Part shown: positions 1 to 11,512 of the stretch, one piece after another
Position numbering within the stretch: position 1 is the stretch's first letter
How the letters are laid out: each line of letters starts with the position of its first letter
Origin: Staphylococcus pseudoxylosus
GTDB taxonomy: Bacteria > Bacillota > Bacilli > Staphylococcales > Staphylococcaceae
Direction of reading: 5' to 3'
Assembly: GCF_003697915.1 (NCBI RefSeq)
Contig: NZ_RCVN01000001.1
Coordinates: forward strand, 186,001-250,000
Length of the DNA: 64,000 nucleotides
Position numbers and translations under genes: made by a program
Notes under the pieces: model-generated
What the model was told of the DNA's origin: nothing
Database searches by the model: none
What the model saw: only the letters and a program-made list of their open reading frames with translations

Positions 1-1402
1 TCATGTTTGTAGTACCTTTTTCACCTGTTGGTACACCAGCAGTGATAATAATTAAATCACCATTTTGAACTCTTTCAGTTTCAACTGCAGTGGCTACCGC
101 ATTATTTAATAATGCATCTGTTGTCTTACGTCCTTCTTTAACTACTGGGTGGATACCCCATACTAAAGCACATTGGCGTGCTGTTTCAGCACTAGGTGTC
201 ACAGCAATAATATCTGATTGTGGACGGTATTTAGAAATTGTACGTGCAGTTGAACCACTTTCTGTAGCAGCAACAATTGCTTTAACGCTTAAGTTTAAAG
301 CAGTATGTGCAACTGATACACCAATTGCGTTAACTAATGAAGTTTCAACTAATTTAGTGCGGTCAGATAATAGTTTTTTATAATCTTGAGCAGCCTCTGC
401 TGAAACTGCGATATTACGCATAGTTTTAACAGCTTCTTCAGGGTATTGTCCTGCAGCTGTTTCGCCAGAAAGCATAACAGCATCTGTACCATCATAAATT
501 GCGTTAGCAACGTCACTAGCTTCTGCACGTGTAGCACGTGGATTACGTTGCATAGAATCTAACATTTGTGTTGCTGTAATAACAGGTTTACCTAATTTAT
601 TACATTGTCTAATTAAATCTTTTTGTACCATTGGTACTGATTCAGGTGGGATTTCAACACCCATGTCACCACGGGCAACCATTAAACCATCAGATACTTC
701 AAGAATTTCTTTGATATTATCAATACCTTCTTGGTTTTCAATTTTAGGAATAATACTTATATTTGTATTTTTTTGTGCTTCCAATAATTTACGGATATCT
801 AATACGTCGCTTGGACGACGTACGAAACTTGCCGCGATAAAATCTACGCCTTCACTGATACCGAATTTAATATCTTCAGCATCTTTATCAGTGATACCTG
901 GTAAACTAACTTTTACTCCTGGTAAGTTAACACCTTTTTTGTTTTTTAATTCTCCTGTGTTTAAAACATCACAAAGAACTTCGCCATTAGCTTTATCAAT
1001 TGATTTAACTTGTAATTCGATTAAACCATCATCTAAAAGGATATAAGAACCTTCGTCTACGTCATTGATAAGGTTATCATAAGTTACTGAGAATTTGTCT
1101 GAAGTGCCTTCTACTTCAGTCATACTAACGATTACTTCATTGCCCTTTTCAAGTTCAATCACACCATTTTGCATGTTGTGTGTACGGATTTCAGGACCTT
1201 TCGTATCTAGTAAAATCCCAACGGTTTTTCCTAATCTCTTAGAAACTTCACGGATAGTATCGATTCTCGCTTTATGTTCTGCATGGTCACCATGAGAGAA
1301 GTTTAAACGCGCCACATTCATTCCAGCTTTAATTAATTTCTCAAGCATTTCTTCTGATTCAGACGCAGGTCCAATTGTACAAACAATTTTAGTTTTTCTC
1401 AT
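1..1402 (-). CDS. pyk: Pyruvate kinase (3' end beyond window)
   Basis: Converts phosphoenolpyruvate and ADP to pyruvate and ATP, the last step of glycolysis, in the cytoplasm. The reading frame starts at the ATG at 1402 ([14 protein letters not shown]) behind a GGAGG ribosome site and is open to the window edge, giving about 467 codons. Visible hallmarks are the N-terminal barrel strand with NFSHGDH, the catalytic-lysine region IIPKIEN, the [10 protein letters not shown] metal site and SGETAAG. Staphylococcal enzymes are about 585 residues with an extra C-terminal PEP-utilising-type domain; that part would lie outside the window. Only 20 nt separate it from pfkA, so the two are very probably one transcript. 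Confidence 0.97.
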   Translation of the reverse strand, partial: MRKTKIVCTIGPASESEEMLEKLIKAGMNVARLNFSHGDHAEHKARIDTIREVSKRLGKTVGILLDTKGPEIRTHNMQNGVIELEKGNEVIVSMTEVEGTSDKFSVTYDNLINDVDEGSYILLDDGLIELQVKSIDKANGEVLCDVLNTGELKNKKGVNLPGVKVSLPGITDKDAEDIKFGISEGVDFIAASFVRRPSDVLDIRKLLEAQKNTNISIIPKIENQEGIDNIKEILEVSDGLMVARGDMGVEIPPESVPMVQKDLIRQCNKLGKPVITATQMLDSMQRNPRATRAEASDVANAIYDGTDAVMLSGETAAGQYPEEAVKTMRNIAVSAEAAQDYKKLLSDRTKLVETSLVNAIGVSVAHTALNLSVKAIVAATESGSTARTISKYRPQSDIIAVTPSAETARQCALVWGIHPVVKEGRKTTDALLNNAVATAVETERVQNGDLIIITAGVPTGEKGTTNM

Positions 1403-1422
1403 TATTATTTCCTCCCAGTATT

Positions 1423-2424
<1,002 letters not shown>

Positions 2425-2479
2425 CTAAAAATACCATAAAATTTAGCCTGGTGCCATTAAAATAAGGCTTTGTGACTAA

Positions 2480-2522
2480 TGTAAACGTTTTTAATCCAAC
2501 GAATCTTTTAGAAAGCGTTTCC
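2480..2522 (-). promoter_or_regulatory. Two cre-like sites upstream of pfkA
   Basis: TGTAAACGTTTTTA (2480-2493) differs from the CcpA consensus TGWNANCGNTNWCA at one position. GAAAGCGTTTCC (2511-2522) is a weaker, near-palindromic match. A TATAAT -10 candidate on the minus strand lies at 2532-2537 with no clear -35 box, so both sites would fall just downstream of the transcription start. These are sequence matches only. Confidence 0.45.
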
Positions 2523-2616
2523 TTTAATTTAATTATAAATAGAACTTTAGACCTTTTATTTAATACCTTTTATTTAAAATAATTAAACAAATTAAATAGT
2601 TTTTACTTTAAAAAAC

Positions 2617-2650
2617 AAAAAGAAGCCCTAGGTTATTAGAACTTCCTTTT
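2617..2650 (-). terminator. Rho-independent terminator after accA
   Basis: Stem 2622-2630 with 2637-2645 (9 bp, two G-U pairs) and a 6-nt loop, followed on the minus strand by CTTCTTTTTG. It begins 16 nt after the accA stop and separates accDA from the pfkA promoter region. Confidence 0.75.
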
Positions 2651-2660
2651 GTTTACTATT

Positions 2661-3605
2661 TTATTCTTTATAAGAGCCTATCGTTCTAAATTTTTGATAA
2701 CGATCTTCGACAAGTTGTTCTTTACTGAACGAACTTAAATCTTTTAAATGTGCCTCAAAAGTACGTTTAATATTTTGAGCTTGTGTTTCAACATCTTGAT
2801 GCGCTCCACCTAAAGGCTCTTTGACTACTTCGTCTGCAATCTTTAATTCATGTAAATCTTCTGCAGTGATTTTCATCGTTTCTGCTGCTATTTTTGCAAG
2901 GTTACTATCTTTCCATAATAATGCTGATGCACCTTCTGGCGAGATTACTGAATATGTACTATTTTCAAGCATTAATATTCGGTTTGTAATACCTAATCCT
3001 AGAGCACCACCACTACCACCTTCACCAATAACAATTGAAATAACAGGTACAGTTAATGCGGCCATTTCCACTAAGTTTCGTGCAATAGATTCGCTTTGAC
3101 CACGCTCTTCTGCAGCTTTACCTGGATAAGCACCCTTTGTATCGATAAAAGTAATAATCGGTCTATTAAATTTTTCAGCTTGTTTCATTAATCTCAACGC
3201 CTTGCGATAACCTTCTGGATGCGCCATACCAAAATTACGATAAATATTATCCTTTGTATCTTTACCGCGTTGTTGTCCTACAACAGTAACTGGTTGTCCA
3301 TTTAAATAACCTATACCACCAATCATTGCTGGGTCATCTCTATAGTTTCTATCTCCATGTAATTCAATAAATGAATCAAAGATATACGGAATATAGTCTA
3401 ATGATGTTGGTCGTTCTTGTAAACGTGCTAGTTGCACACGATCCCATGGTTTAAGGTTAGTATATACTTTTTCAGTTTCTCTATCTAGAGATGCTTCAAG
3501 CATTTCTATTTCCTCTTGAAGATCCACATCATTTTTTTCTTGAGATTCCTTTAGGGATTCGATTTTATTTTTTATTTCAAAAAGTGGCTTTTCAAAATCA
3601 AGCAT
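2661..3605 (-). CDS. accA: Acetyl-CoA carboxylase carboxyltransferase, alpha subunit
   Basis: With AccD it moves the carboxyl group from carboxybiotin to acetyl-CoA, making malonyl-CoA for fatty acid synthesis. The 314-residue protein has the usual length: an N-terminal coiled helical segment (residues 1-50, including [15 protein letters not shown]) followed by the crotonase-like domain with [26 protein letters not shown] and [11 protein letters not shown]. Its start codon lies inside the end of accD (8-bp overlap), with GAGGTG as the ribosome site, as expected for translational coupling of subunits needed in equal amounts. Confidence 0.97.
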   Translation of the reverse strand: MLDFEKPLFEIKNKIESLKESQEKNDVDLQEEIEMLEASLDRETEKVYTNLKPWDRVQLARLQERPTSLDYIPYIFDSFIELHGDRNYRDDPAMIGGIGYLNGQPVTVVGQQRGKDTKDNIYRNFGMAHPEGYRKALRLMKQAEKFNRPIITFIDTKGAYPGKAAEERGQSESIARNLVEMAALTVPVISIVIGEGGSGGALGLGITNRILMLENSTYSVISPEGASALLWKDSNLAKIAAETMKITAEDLHELKIADEVVKEPLGGAHQDVETQAQNIKRTFEAHLKDLSSFSKEQLVEDRYQKFRTIGSYKE

Positions 3606-4464
3606 TTATTTTCACCTCTTGATGCATTTTTAGAATATTAGAGAGTGTCGTTCTCATTTCTTTTCTATGAACAACTTTATCTAATTGTCCATGCTCTAAT
3701 AAAAACTCAGATGTTTGGAAATCATCAGGTAATTTTTCATTGATAGTTTGTTCAATAACACGTCTACCCGCAAAACCTATCAATGCTTTAGGTTCACTAA
3801 TATTGATATCACCAACAGATGCGAAACTTGCTGAAACTCCACCTGTTGTTGGATTTGTTATATATGAAATATATAATAAACCAGCATCAGCATGTCTCTT
3901 TAACGATACACTTGTTTTACCCATTTGCATTAATGAAATAATACCCTCTTGCATTCTTGCACCACCACTCGCTGAAAACAAAATAAATGGTAAACGATTT
4001 TCGATGCAGTGTTCAATAATTCTGCAAATTTTCTCACCTAATACTGATCCCATGCTGCCCATTCTGAACCGAGCATCCATTACAGCGACACCATATGTAA
4101 TGCCATCCAACTGTGCTGTTCCTGTAACGACAGCTTCATTCAAACCAGTTTTTTGCTGATCTTTATGAATTTTTTCTTCATAACTCGGAAAATCTAATGG
4201 ATTAGCTGAGGTCATTCCTCTATCAAACTCAGTAAACGTACCTTCATCTGAAATAGCCTCAATGCGTTTATGTGCCGTTAAAGCAATATGATGATCGCAA
4301 TTAAAACAAACATTTAAGTTTTCTGCTAATTCTTTTGTATACATAATTTTTTTACATTTAGGACATTTTGTCATAATCCCTGCTGGTACATCACTTTGTT
4401 TCGAATCAGATACAGTTACGTACTTTTTCTTTTTACTGCTTCTATTGAAAAAATCTTTAAACAT
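3598..4464 (-). CDS. accD: Acetyl-CoA carboxylase carboxyltransferase, beta subunit
   Basis: Partner of AccA in the carboxyltransferase half of acetyl-CoA carboxylase. The 288-residue product carries the diagnostic four-cysteine zinc ribbon (CPKC at about residue 39, CFNC near 61) and then a crotonase-type domain with [11 protein letters not shown] and [12 protein letters not shown]. The ATG at 4464 follows GGAGG by 8 nt, so I reject the longer frame beginning MVKW. The gene sits between malic enzyme (78 nt upstream) and accA (overlapping). An NAD(P)H- and pyruvate-producing malic enzyme beside ACC fits a role in fatty acid supply, but that is inference. Confidence 0.97.
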   Translation of the reverse strand: MFKDFFNRSSKKKKYVTVSDSKQSDVPAGIMTKCPKCKKIMYTKELAENLNVCFNCDHHIALTAHKRIEAISDEGTFTEFDRGMTSANPLDFPSYEEKIHKDQQKTGLNEAVVTGTAQLDGITYGVAVMDARFRMGSMGSVLGEKICRIIEHCIENRLPFILFSASGGARMQEGIISLMQMGKTSVSLKRHADAGLLYISYITNPTTGGVSASFASVGDINISEPKALIGFAGRRVIEQTINEKLPDDFQTSEFLLEHGQLDKVVHRKEMRTTLSNILKMHQEVKINA

Positions 4465-4542
4465 TGTAAACCTCCACTTAACCATCGCGATCTTAGTTCA
4501 ATATTATTCTTAAATAATATATGTGATCAGCGTTAATGAATA

Positions 4543-5775
4543 TTATTTATCTAAGTCTGTTAATTTCATTGTTTTGTCATAAACATCTTCAGGATTAACG
4601 TCTATTCTAGCAACACCTGATTCCATTGCAGCTTTCGCAACTTCTCTAGCTACTGAAGGTGCTACGCGTTTATCAAAAGGACCTGGGATACAATAATCCG
4701 CGTTTAACTCGTCAGGTTTAATTAAATCTGCAATTGCTTCAACTGCAGCTTGCTTCATTGATTCATTAATATGTGTAGCTTCTACATCTAAAGCACCTCT
4801 GAAAATACCTGGGAATGCTAACACATTATTAATTTGGTTAGGATAATCTGAACGACCCGTACCAATGACCTTAGCGCCAGCTTCTTTTGCTACATCTGGA
4901 TTTATTTCTGGATTTGGGTTTGCCATAGCAAAGATAATTGGGTCATCTGCCATCGACTCCACCATTTCTTTTGATAATAAATCTGCTACTGATACACCAA
5001 TAAATACATCAGCATCTTTAATAACATCACTTAAACTACCATCTATTTTATCTCTGTTTGTCCATCTTGCAACATAAGATTTTGTATCGTTCATACCAAA
5101 TGAACGAACTTCATAAATCGCACCTCTTGAATCACACATAATCATATCTCTTACACCATAAGAATAAAGTAATTTTACGATAGCGATACCTGCTGCTCCA
5201 GCACCGTTTAGTACTACTTTAATATCAGATAGATCTTTGTCTACAATTCTTAATGCATTAATCATACCTGCAACCGTAACAATGGCTGTACCGTGTTGAT
5301 CATCATGAAAAACAGGAATTTTCGTTTCTTTTTTTAAACGTTCCTCAATTTCAAAACAACGTGGTGCAGAAATATCTTCTAGGTTTATACCACCATAATT
5401 AGGTTCTAGTAATTTCACTGTATTAACAATTTCGTCTGTATCCGTTGTGTCTAACGCAATTGGTACACCGTCAATTCCTGAGAAGCTCTTAAAGAGTACA
5501 GCTTTACCTTCCATTACAGGTATACTCGCTTCTGGTCCAATATCGCCCAAACCTAAAACTGCTGTACCGTCAGTAACAACTGCTACTGTATTACCTTTCA
5601 TTGTATATTCAAAAACTTTTCGCTTATCTTCATGAATTTCTTTACACGGTTCTGCTACACCCGGAGAATAAGCTAAGCTCAATTCTTCTTTATTTGTAAC
5701 TTTTACTTTGGGTGAAACTTGTAATTTTCCTTGATTTCTTCTGTGCATTTCTAAAGCGTCGTCTCTCAAAGTCAT
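4543..5775 (-). CDS. Malic enzyme, NAD(P)-dependent
   Basis: Oxidatively decarboxylates malate to pyruvate and CO2. The 410 residues match the short bacterial malic enzymes (B. subtilis YtsJ class): N-terminal domain with AYSPGVAEPC and TDGTAVLGLGDIGP, catalytic-lysine region EGKAVLFKSFSGID, metal-site segment FHDDQHGTAIV, and the nucleotide fold beginning VVLNGAGAAGIA. Start at 5775 is behind AAAGGGG. It is probably co-transcribed with accD and accA, because I see no terminator in the 78-nt gap. A consensus cre and a long inverted repeat lie upstream. Cofactor choice cannot be read with confidence. Confidence 0.93.
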   Translation of the reverse strand: MTLRDDALEMHRRNQGKLQVSPKVKVTNKEELSLAYSPGVAEPCKEIHEDKRKVFEYTMKGNTVAVVTDGTAVLGLGDIGPEASIPVMEGKAVLFKSFSGIDGVPIALDTTDTDEIVNTVKLLEPNYGGINLEDISAPRCFEIEERLKKETKIPVFHDDQHGTAIVTVAGMINALRIVDKDLSDIKVVLNGAGAAGIAIVKLLYSYGVRDMIMCDSRGAIYEVRSFGMNDTKSYVARWTNRDKIDGSLSDVIKDADVFIGVSVADLLSKEMVESMADDPIIFAMANPNPEINPDVAKEAGAKVIGTGRSDYPNQINNVLAFPGIFRGALDVEATHINESMKQAAVEAIADLIKPDELNADYCIPGPFDKRVAPSVAREVAKAAMESGVARIDVNPEDVYDKTMKLTDLDK

Positions 5776-5818
5776 GTAAACCTACCCCTTTACATTCGAT
5801 TAGTATAAATATCATTTC

Positions 5819-5918
5819 ATATATATTTTTATTACAAAGCAACTCAAATTACAAATGATATCGTTAACATTTTTGCCAAATTACGCTTGAAGTTATTATT
5901 TGTAATAAAAATATATAT
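5819..5918. repeat. 20-bp perfect inverted repeat with 60-bp spacer
   Basis: Arms 5819-5838 and 5899-5918 are exact reverse complements over 20 bp (core ATATATTTTTATTACAAA). They enclose the cre at 5856-5869. The arms are AT-rich but chance pairing of this length within 100 bp is unlikely. The proximal arm overlaps the likely -10 region of the malic-enzyme promoter. Confidence 0.8.
5856..5869 (-). promoter_or_regulatory. cre site upstream of malic enzyme
   Basis: TGATATCGTTAACA satisfies every position of the CcpA consensus TGWNANCGNTNWCA. It lies 81-94 nt upstream of the start codon, inside the spacer of a 20-bp inverted repeat. A weak promoter candidate (TTGAGT at 5842-5847, TATATA at 5820-5825, 16-nt spacer) lies between it and the gene. 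Carbon catabolite control is inferred. Confidence 0.6.
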
Positions 5919-5961
5919 ACAGCTAAATTATTATATATTTTTAGAATCTTAATTTATAGAA

Positions 5962-6004
5962 AATAAAAACTGATGGCAAATTTATGCTCAACCATCAGTT
6001 TACT
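5962..6004 (-). terminator. Terminator after dnaE
   Basis: Perfect 10-bp stem 5967-5976 / 5992-6001 (AAACTGATGG and its complement) with a 15-nt loop; on the minus strand the stem runs into TTTTTATTTTC. It lies 31 nt after the dnaE stop. Confidence 0.85.
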
Positions 6005-6031
6005 ATACCATAGTTTATAGCGCTATTAAAG

Positions 6032-9000
6032 TTAAATAATTCGAATATCCCATGGTGAAAAGTGTTGAATCAATTTTTCTATTATATTATTTTCTCTAGG
6101 AACAAAGCCAATTGTCTTTATTACATTTTGACTTTCATCAAAATATTGTACCGGCATATTATTTTCGTTTGAATCATTCATTAAAATTCGATCTATCTCT
6201 AACGCATTATTATGATTACGAATAACGATTTTTTGTGCATGTTGCAGTTTGGATTGCTCAAAACTTTCAATTGATTCGATTTTGTTAATAATAAGTTGCT
6301 GTTTATTATTTCTTTTTTCAAATTTCCCACTTATTATTAACATTTGATCTTTGTTCAATTCTGTTTCGTATTTTTTAAATGTCTCAGGGAAAACAACACC
6401 ATCTAAATTATTAATGCCATCATTCAAAGTTATAAAAGCCATATTTTGACCATTTTTCGTTCTGATTTTTTTAAAGCCTTCGATTTGAATGAAGATAGGT
6501 TGATGATCTCTCGCATTGGCTAATTTATAAATACCTAGATATTGCTTTTGTTCAAATGCTTTCTCAACTGGATGCGTTGACACATAAAATCCTAAGTATT
6601 CTTTTTCGTAATCGCTTAGCACCTTATCAGGCAATTCTTCTTTATCCTCATAATTCGTTTTAGGTGTGAGTACATCAAATATAAAACCATCTTGTTCAAC
6701 ATCTGAAACATCATCTAACACTTGGTCTATAGATTGTAATAATGTCGCACGATTTTTACCTAATGTATCAAATGCCCCTACAAGTATCAATGCTTCTAAT
6801 AATTTTCTAGATTTAATTCTTTTAGGAATACGTCTTGTAAAGTCAAAGAAATCTTTGTAGTATCCATTTTCTTTTCGTTCATCAACAATAAGTTTGACAC
6901 TTTGATATCCAACACCTTTTATCGCTCCAATAGACAAGTATATTCCTTTATTAGTTGCTTTATAAAACCAATGACTATAATTAATATTGGGCGCTAATAT
7001 ATTGATATTTTGATGTTTTGCTTCATCAATCATTTGTGCAGTCTTCTTCTCGCTACCAATTGAGTTGCTTAATATATTCGCATAAAAATAGTTTGGATAA
7101 TGTACTTTTAAATACCCCATAATATAGGCAATTTTTGAATAACTAACTGCGTGCGCACGAGCAAAGCCATAATCAGCGAATTTTAAGATTAAATCAAAAA
7201 TCTGTTTACTCAATGCTTCTTCATAACCATTTTTCATCGCACCATGAACAAAATGTTGTCTCTCACTTTCAAGTACAGCCCGATTTTTTTTACTCATTGC
7301 TCGACGTAAAATATCGGCTTCACCATAATTGAAATTCGCAAACTTGCTCGCAATTTGCATAATTTGTTCTTGATATATAATCACACCATAGGTCTTTGAT
7401 AATATTGGTGCTAAATCTTGATGTAAATATTGCACTTTGTCTGGGTCATGTCGACGAGCGATATAAGTTGGTATCTCTTCCATTGGTCCAGGGCGATAAA
7501 GTGAGGTAACGGCAACTATATCCTCGAAATGTTCAGGTTGTAACCGCTTCAATACATTTCTAATCCCATCAGATTCTAACTGGAAAATACCAGTCGTGTC
7601 ACCTTGGGATAATAATTGAAATACTTGCTTATCATCGAAAGGTATTTGTTCAATATCAATATCTATTTGCATGTCATGTTTTACTTGTTTCACAATCTGA
7701 TGAATAATTGAGAGGTTTCTTAATCCTAAGAAGTCAATTTTTAACAGTCCGATTCTCTCTGCTTCTGTCATCGTCCATTGTGTCAACAAGCCTGTATCAC
7801 CTAAAGTGAGTGGCGCATAATCGTAAAGTGGATGGTCATTTATAATTATGCCAGCCGCATGTGTAGAAGTATGACGTGGGAGCCCTTCTAGTTTTTTACA
7901 TATTTCAAACCAACGTTCATTACGATGATTACGATGAACAAACTGCTTAAAATCTGCTTGTTGATAAGCTTCATCCAATGTAATTCCTAATTTATGCGGT
8001 ATTAGTTTCGAAATTTCATTCAATGTTATTTCATCAAAACTCATAATTCTACCCACGTCCCTAGCCACAGCTCTTGCAAGTAAATGACCAAAAGTGACAA
8101 TACCCGCAACGTGATTATCACCATATTTCTCTTGGACGTATTGAATCACCTTATCTCGATGTGTATCTTCAAAATCTATATCAATATCTGGCATTGTCAC
8201 ACGTTCTGGATTTAAAAAACGTTCGAATAAGAGGTTGTATTGAATAGGATCTATCGTTGTAATATTTAATAGATAACTGACTAAAGACCCAGCTGCTGAA
8301 CCACGTCCTGGGCCTACTAATACATCATGTGTTTTAGCGTAATGAATCAAATCGCTTACAATTAAGAAATAATCTTCAAAGCCCATGTCAGTAATAACTT
8401 TATATTCATGTAACAACCGTTGCTTATAAGTTTCAAAATGCTGTTGATTTAAATTCAAATCATTTAATTTCGTCTCCAATATTTGCCATAAATATTGTTT
8501 TGACTGTGTATTATTTGGCGTTTTGAATTTAGGCAAGAGAGATTGGTTATACGTTATCTCAGCTTGACAGATATTTTCAAGCTGATTTGTATGTTCCCAT
8601 ACTGCTTCACTTAATCCTAAATCGTCTCGTTGTGTTTTTGAATATAGATGCGCATCATAATCTATCGGTTCACTCACTAAATCTAGTTTACTATTATCTT
8701 TAATCGCTGATAATGCGGTTAGTGTATCTGAGTCTTGTTGATTTAGATAACGCGTACTTTGTGCCCATACAACTGGCAAATTAAATGTATATTGGCTCGT
8801 GTGGTTGACATATACGTATGGGTAACCCTCAAATTTTGTTACTAACGCCTCATTAGATGATGAGACATCTTTAAAAATAACGACAAGGTGTTCTATATAT
8901 TTTTTCAACCATTCTATAGGGGTTTCTGTTTTTTCTTTCATTTTTATAGCAGAAGATAACTTAAATAAATCTTTAAGACCTGTATTGTCTCGTGCTAATA

Positions 9001-9235
9001 CTATTGTTTCAACGACATCTAATCCATCTGTAACGTTAACAGTCATACCAAAGATAGGATGAATATTTGCTGCGATACATGCATCATAAAATTGTGGATA
9101 ACCATATAATACATTTGTATCTGTTATAGCTAATGCTGTATAACCTTCTTTAGCAGCTTTAGCAACGACATCTTTAATTCTCAAACTGGAATACAACAAA
9201 TCATACGTCGTATGAACATTTAAATGTACTACCAT
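6032..9235 (-). CDS. dnaE: DNA polymerase III alpha subunit, DnaE type
   Basis: Replicative polymerase; in Gram-positive bacteria DnaE extends RNA primers before hand-over to PolC. The 1067 residues hold an N-terminal PHP domain (VHLNVHTTYDLL, ITDTNVLYG), the palm with GRGSAAGSLVSY (about 308) and catalytic acidic motif PDIDIDFED (about 347), the fingers with FARAHAVSYSKIAY (about 692) and a C-terminal OB fold with IRTKNGQNMAFITL. There is no PolC-type embedded exonuclease, as expected for DnaE. Start ATG at 9235 is 9 nt from GGAGG; an in-frame TTG two codons upstream is less likely. nrnA ends 21 nt upstream, and the order ytoI-nrnA-dnaE is the same in B. subtilis. Confidence 0.97.
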   Translation of the reverse strand: MVVHLNVHTTYDLLYSSLRIKDVVAKAAKEGYTALAITDTNVLYGYPQFYDACIAANIHPIFGMTVNVTDGLDVVETIVLARDNTGLKDLFKLSSAIKMKEKTETPIEWLKKYIEHLVVIFKDVSSSNEALVTKFEGYPYVYVNHTSQYTFNLPVVWAQSTRYLNQQDSDTLTALSAIKDNSKLDLVSEPIDYDAHLYSKTQRDDLGLSEAVWEHTNQLENICQAEITYNQSLLPKFKTPNNTQSKQYLWQILETKLNDLNLNQQHFETYKQRLLHEYKVITDMGFEDYFLIVSDLIHYAKTHDVLVGPGRGSAAGSLVSYLLNITTIDPIQYNLLFERFLNPERVTMPDIDIDFEDTHRDKVIQYVQEKYGDNHVAGIVTFGHLLARAVARDVGRIMSFDEITLNEISKLIPHKLGITLDEAYQQADFKQFVHRNHRNERWFEICKKLEGLPRHTSTHAAGIIINDHPLYDYAPLTLGDTGLLTQWTMTEAERIGLLKIDFLGLRNLSIIHQIVKQVKHDMQIDIDIEQIPFDDKQVFQLLSQGDTTGIFQLESDGIRNVLKRLQPEHFEDIVAVTSLYRPGPMEEIPTYIARRHDPDKVQYLHQDLAPILSKTYGVIIYQEQIMQIASKFANFNYGEADILRRAMSKKNRAVLESERQHFVHGAMKNGYEEALSKQIFDLILKFADYGFARAHAVSYSKIAYIMGYLKVHYPNYFYANILSNSIGSEKKTAQMIDEAKHQNINILAPNINYSHWFYKATNKGIYLSIGAIKGVGYQSVKLIVDERKENGYYKDFFDFTRRIPKRIKSRKLLEALILVGAFDTLGKNRATLLQSIDQVLDDVSDVEQDGFIFDVLTPKTNYEDKEELPDKVLSDYEKEYLGFYVSTHPVEKAFEQKQYLGIYKLANARDHQPIFIQIEGFKKIRTKNGQNMAFITLNDGINNLDGVVFPETFKKYETELNKDQMLIISGKFEKRNNKQQLIINKIESIESFEQSKLQHAQKIVIRNHNNALEIDRILMNDSNENNMPVQYFDESQNVIKTIGFVPRENNIIEKLIQHFSPWDIRII

Positions 9236-9256
9236 CAGCAAATACCTCCAATCTTT

Positions 9257-10192
9257 CTACAATTTATTATTTAATGCGTCTGCCAATTCATTAAAACGAT
9301 CCCAATCGCTCACCGATACACCTGAAGCATTTGGGTGTCCGCCGCCTCCAAAGTCACTAGCAACATCATTGATAATGATCCCTTTAGATCTAATACGACA
9401 TCTAATTTCAGACCCTTCATCTACAGCAAATACCCATATTTTCAAACCTTGTATATCTGCAATGGTATTTACAAATAATGACGCTTCATTTGCTGCAATA
9501 TCAAATTGTTCGAGGATATCTTTGGTAATGATGACTTTACAAAATCCTTTGTCATTCAAATCGAAATGTTGTAAGACATATCCTTGGAAAGGTAATAATT
9601 TCGGATCTTTTTCACCCATTTTATTAAGCTCTTCATTATGGCTGAATGGGAAGGTCAACAATTGGCTTGCCACACTCATTGTATGAGGCGTCGTATTGTT
9701 AAATAGGAAACGTCCTGTATCGCCTACAATACCTAAATAAAGTACTCTCGCTACTGAAGCATCAATTATTGATAAATCGTTAAAATGTTCTATAAAATCA
9801 AATATAATTTCACTTGTTGAAGATGCTTGATCATTCACGTAGTTAATATCACCATATTGATCTACTGCTGGATGATGGTCAATCTTGATTAACATACGTC
9901 CCTTGTCAAAACGTTCATCACTAATTCTAGGCGCATTGGCAGTATCACAAACAATTACGAGTGCGTCTTTATATTGGTCATCAGCAATCTCATCAAATGT
10001 TCCTATAAAGTCTAATGAAGGTTCTGACTCCCCTACTGCATATATGTACTTGTCTGGGAACTTTAATTTCAGATAATTTTTCAATCCTAATTGTGAACCA
10101 TAAGCATCTGGATCTGGTCTTACATGCCTATGTATAATAATCGTTTCTGCTGCTTCTATTTCTTGCATAATTTGGTTAAACGCTTTAGTCAT
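9257..10192 (-). CDS. nrnA: Oligoribonuclease NrnA / pAp phosphatase (DHH-DHHA1)
   Basis: Degrades 2-5 nt RNAs and dephosphorylates 3'-phosphoadenosine 5'-phosphate. The 311 residues have the two-domain DHH-DHHA1 layout: [13 protein letters not shown] (about 22-34, the modified first motif typical of NrnA), the metal site VCDTAN, the signature DHH in [10 protein letters not shown] (about 106), and the C-terminal substrate site [10 protein letters not shown] (about 284-293). Start at 10192 follows AAAAGGAAG. It lies 27 nt after ytoI and 21 nt before dnaE, so it is probably one transcript with both. Confidence 0.93.
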   Translation of the reverse strand: MTKAFNQIMQEIEAAETIIIHRHVRPDPDAYGSQLGLKNYLKLKFPDKYIYAVGESEPSLDFIGTFDEIADDQYKDALVIVCDTANAPRISDERFDKGRMLIKIDHHPAVDQYGDINYVNDQASSTSEIIFDFIEHFNDLSIIDASVARVLYLGIVGDTGRFLFNNTTPHTMSVASQLLTFPFSHNEELNKMGEKDPKLLPFQGYVLQHFDLNDKGFCKVIITKDILEQFDIAANEASLFVNTIADIQGLKIWVFAVDEGSEIRCRIRSKGIIINDVASDFGGGGHPNASGVSVSDWDRFNELADALNNKL

Positions 10193-10219
10193 CTCTATAC
10201 TTCCTTTTCACTTTTATAT

Positions 10220-11512
10220 TTAATCTATCATCTGGCAAATGATCATTGCTTTAGCTACTTGTTGACTATCACTGGTCATTGTTATTTCTAATTTAGCAAA
10301 ATTTCTTCCGACATCTAACATTTCATAATGTACATGTATTTCCGACTCAATTTGAACTGTTTTGATATAGATAATATTCAAACTTTCTATCATAACTTCT
10401 AGTTTTTTTAGTTTTCTCATTTCATATCGTACTGTTTCTTCTATGATTGCTACGAAAACTGCTTTGCTTAATGTACCATATTGGTTAGTTAGTAACGGAG
10501 TGGTTTGCACTTGTATACCATCATTAGCAATCGTAATGTGCTTGGCAATTTGATCATTAATTGTTTCACCGACTTGAGGTTGTCTACTCAATAGTTGCAT
10601 GGCTGTCAGTACATCTTTTCTTGTGATGACTCCTATAAGCTTCTTGCTCGGCGTAATCACCGGTAATAATTCAATACCTTCCCAAATCATCATATGTGCA
10701 CAATTAGCAACAGTTGTTGACAATTGTACATGAATTGGTGCTTTTGTCATAAATTGTGCAAGCGTATCATTTTCTTGCATCTTTATAATCTCTTTGCTAG
10801 TCACTATACCGACAAGTCGCCATTCGTCATCAATAACTGGAAATCTTGAGTGACCTGTTTCACTTGCTTTAACTTTATAATCATTGAGCGACATATGATC
10901 GAAGACGACTGTGTCTTCATTGACAGGTTTAACGATATCCTCAACGACTAAAATTTCTTTGCGAATCATTTGGTTATACATTGCTCTATTAATAATATTT
11001 GCAACTAGGTATGTATCATAATTCGATGAAAGTATAGGTAAATCATGGTCATCTGCATATTTGATTATTTCAGGTGACGTATTAAACCCACCTGTAATCA
11101 GTACTGCACTGCCTCTTTTCAATGCTGCTAATTGCACGTCTTTACGGTTACCAACAATTAGCAAAGTGTGCGTACTTAAATATTTTACAACATCCTCTAT
11201 TTCCATCGCACCTATTGCAAATTTTGTGAGCGTTTTAATTAATCCATTTCTACCACCAAGTACTTGACCATCTATAATCTTTACAATTTCAGCAAAAGTT
11301 AATTGTTCAATTTGTTCTCGTGATTTTTTCTCAATGCGAACAGTTCCGACCCTATCAATTGTAGCTACTAAACCAATTTGGCCAGCATCTTTGATAGCAC
11401 GATAAGCTGTCCCTTCAGAGACATTGAGATCTTTCGCAATTTTTCTAACAGAAATTTTTTGACCAACTGCTAGAGATTCTATATATGATAAAATTTGTTC
11501 ATGCTTTGTCAT
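10220..11512 (-). CDS. CBS/DRTGG/hotdog regulator, YtoI-like
   Basis: Domains in order: a winged/helix-turn-helix segment (about 5-55; KISVRKIAKDLNVSEGTAYRAIK), a DRTGG domain (about 75-180), two CBS domains (about 190-310; GHSRFPVIDDEWRLVGIVT and LLPVITPSKKLIGVIT) and a C-terminal hotdog fold (about 330-430). The same architecture and the neighbouring nrnA-dnaE are found for B. subtilis YtoI. CBS pairs usually bind adenine nucleotides, and the helix-turn-helix suggests DNA binding, so a nucleotide-sensing regulator is plausible. No target is known to me. It is divergent from the usp gene at 11739. Confidence 0.85.
   Translation of the reverse strand: MTKHEQILSYIESLAVGQKISVRKIAKDLNVSEGTAYRAIKDAGQIGLVATIDRVGTVRIEKKSREQIEQLTFAEIVKIIDGQVLGGRNGLIKTLTKFAIGAMEIEDVVKYLSTHTLLIVGNRKDVQLAALKRGSAVLITGGFNTSPEIIKYADDHDLPILSSNYDTYLVANIINRAMYNQMIRKEILVVEDIVKPVNEDTVVFDHMSLNDYKVKASETGHSRFPVIDDEWRLVGIVTSKEIIKMQENDTLAQFMTKAPIHVQLSTTVANCAHMMIWEGIELLPVITPSKKLIGVITRKDVLTAMQLLSRQPQVGETINDQIAKHITIANDGIQVQTTPLLTNQYGTLSKAVFVAIIEETVRYEMRKLKKLEVMIESLNIIYIKTVQIESEIHVHYEMLDVGRNFAKLEITMTSDSQQVAKAMIICQMID

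Noticed and set aside
663..1295. Plus-strand open frames opposite pyk
   Set aside because: Antisense shadows of a fully conserved pyruvate kinase frame.
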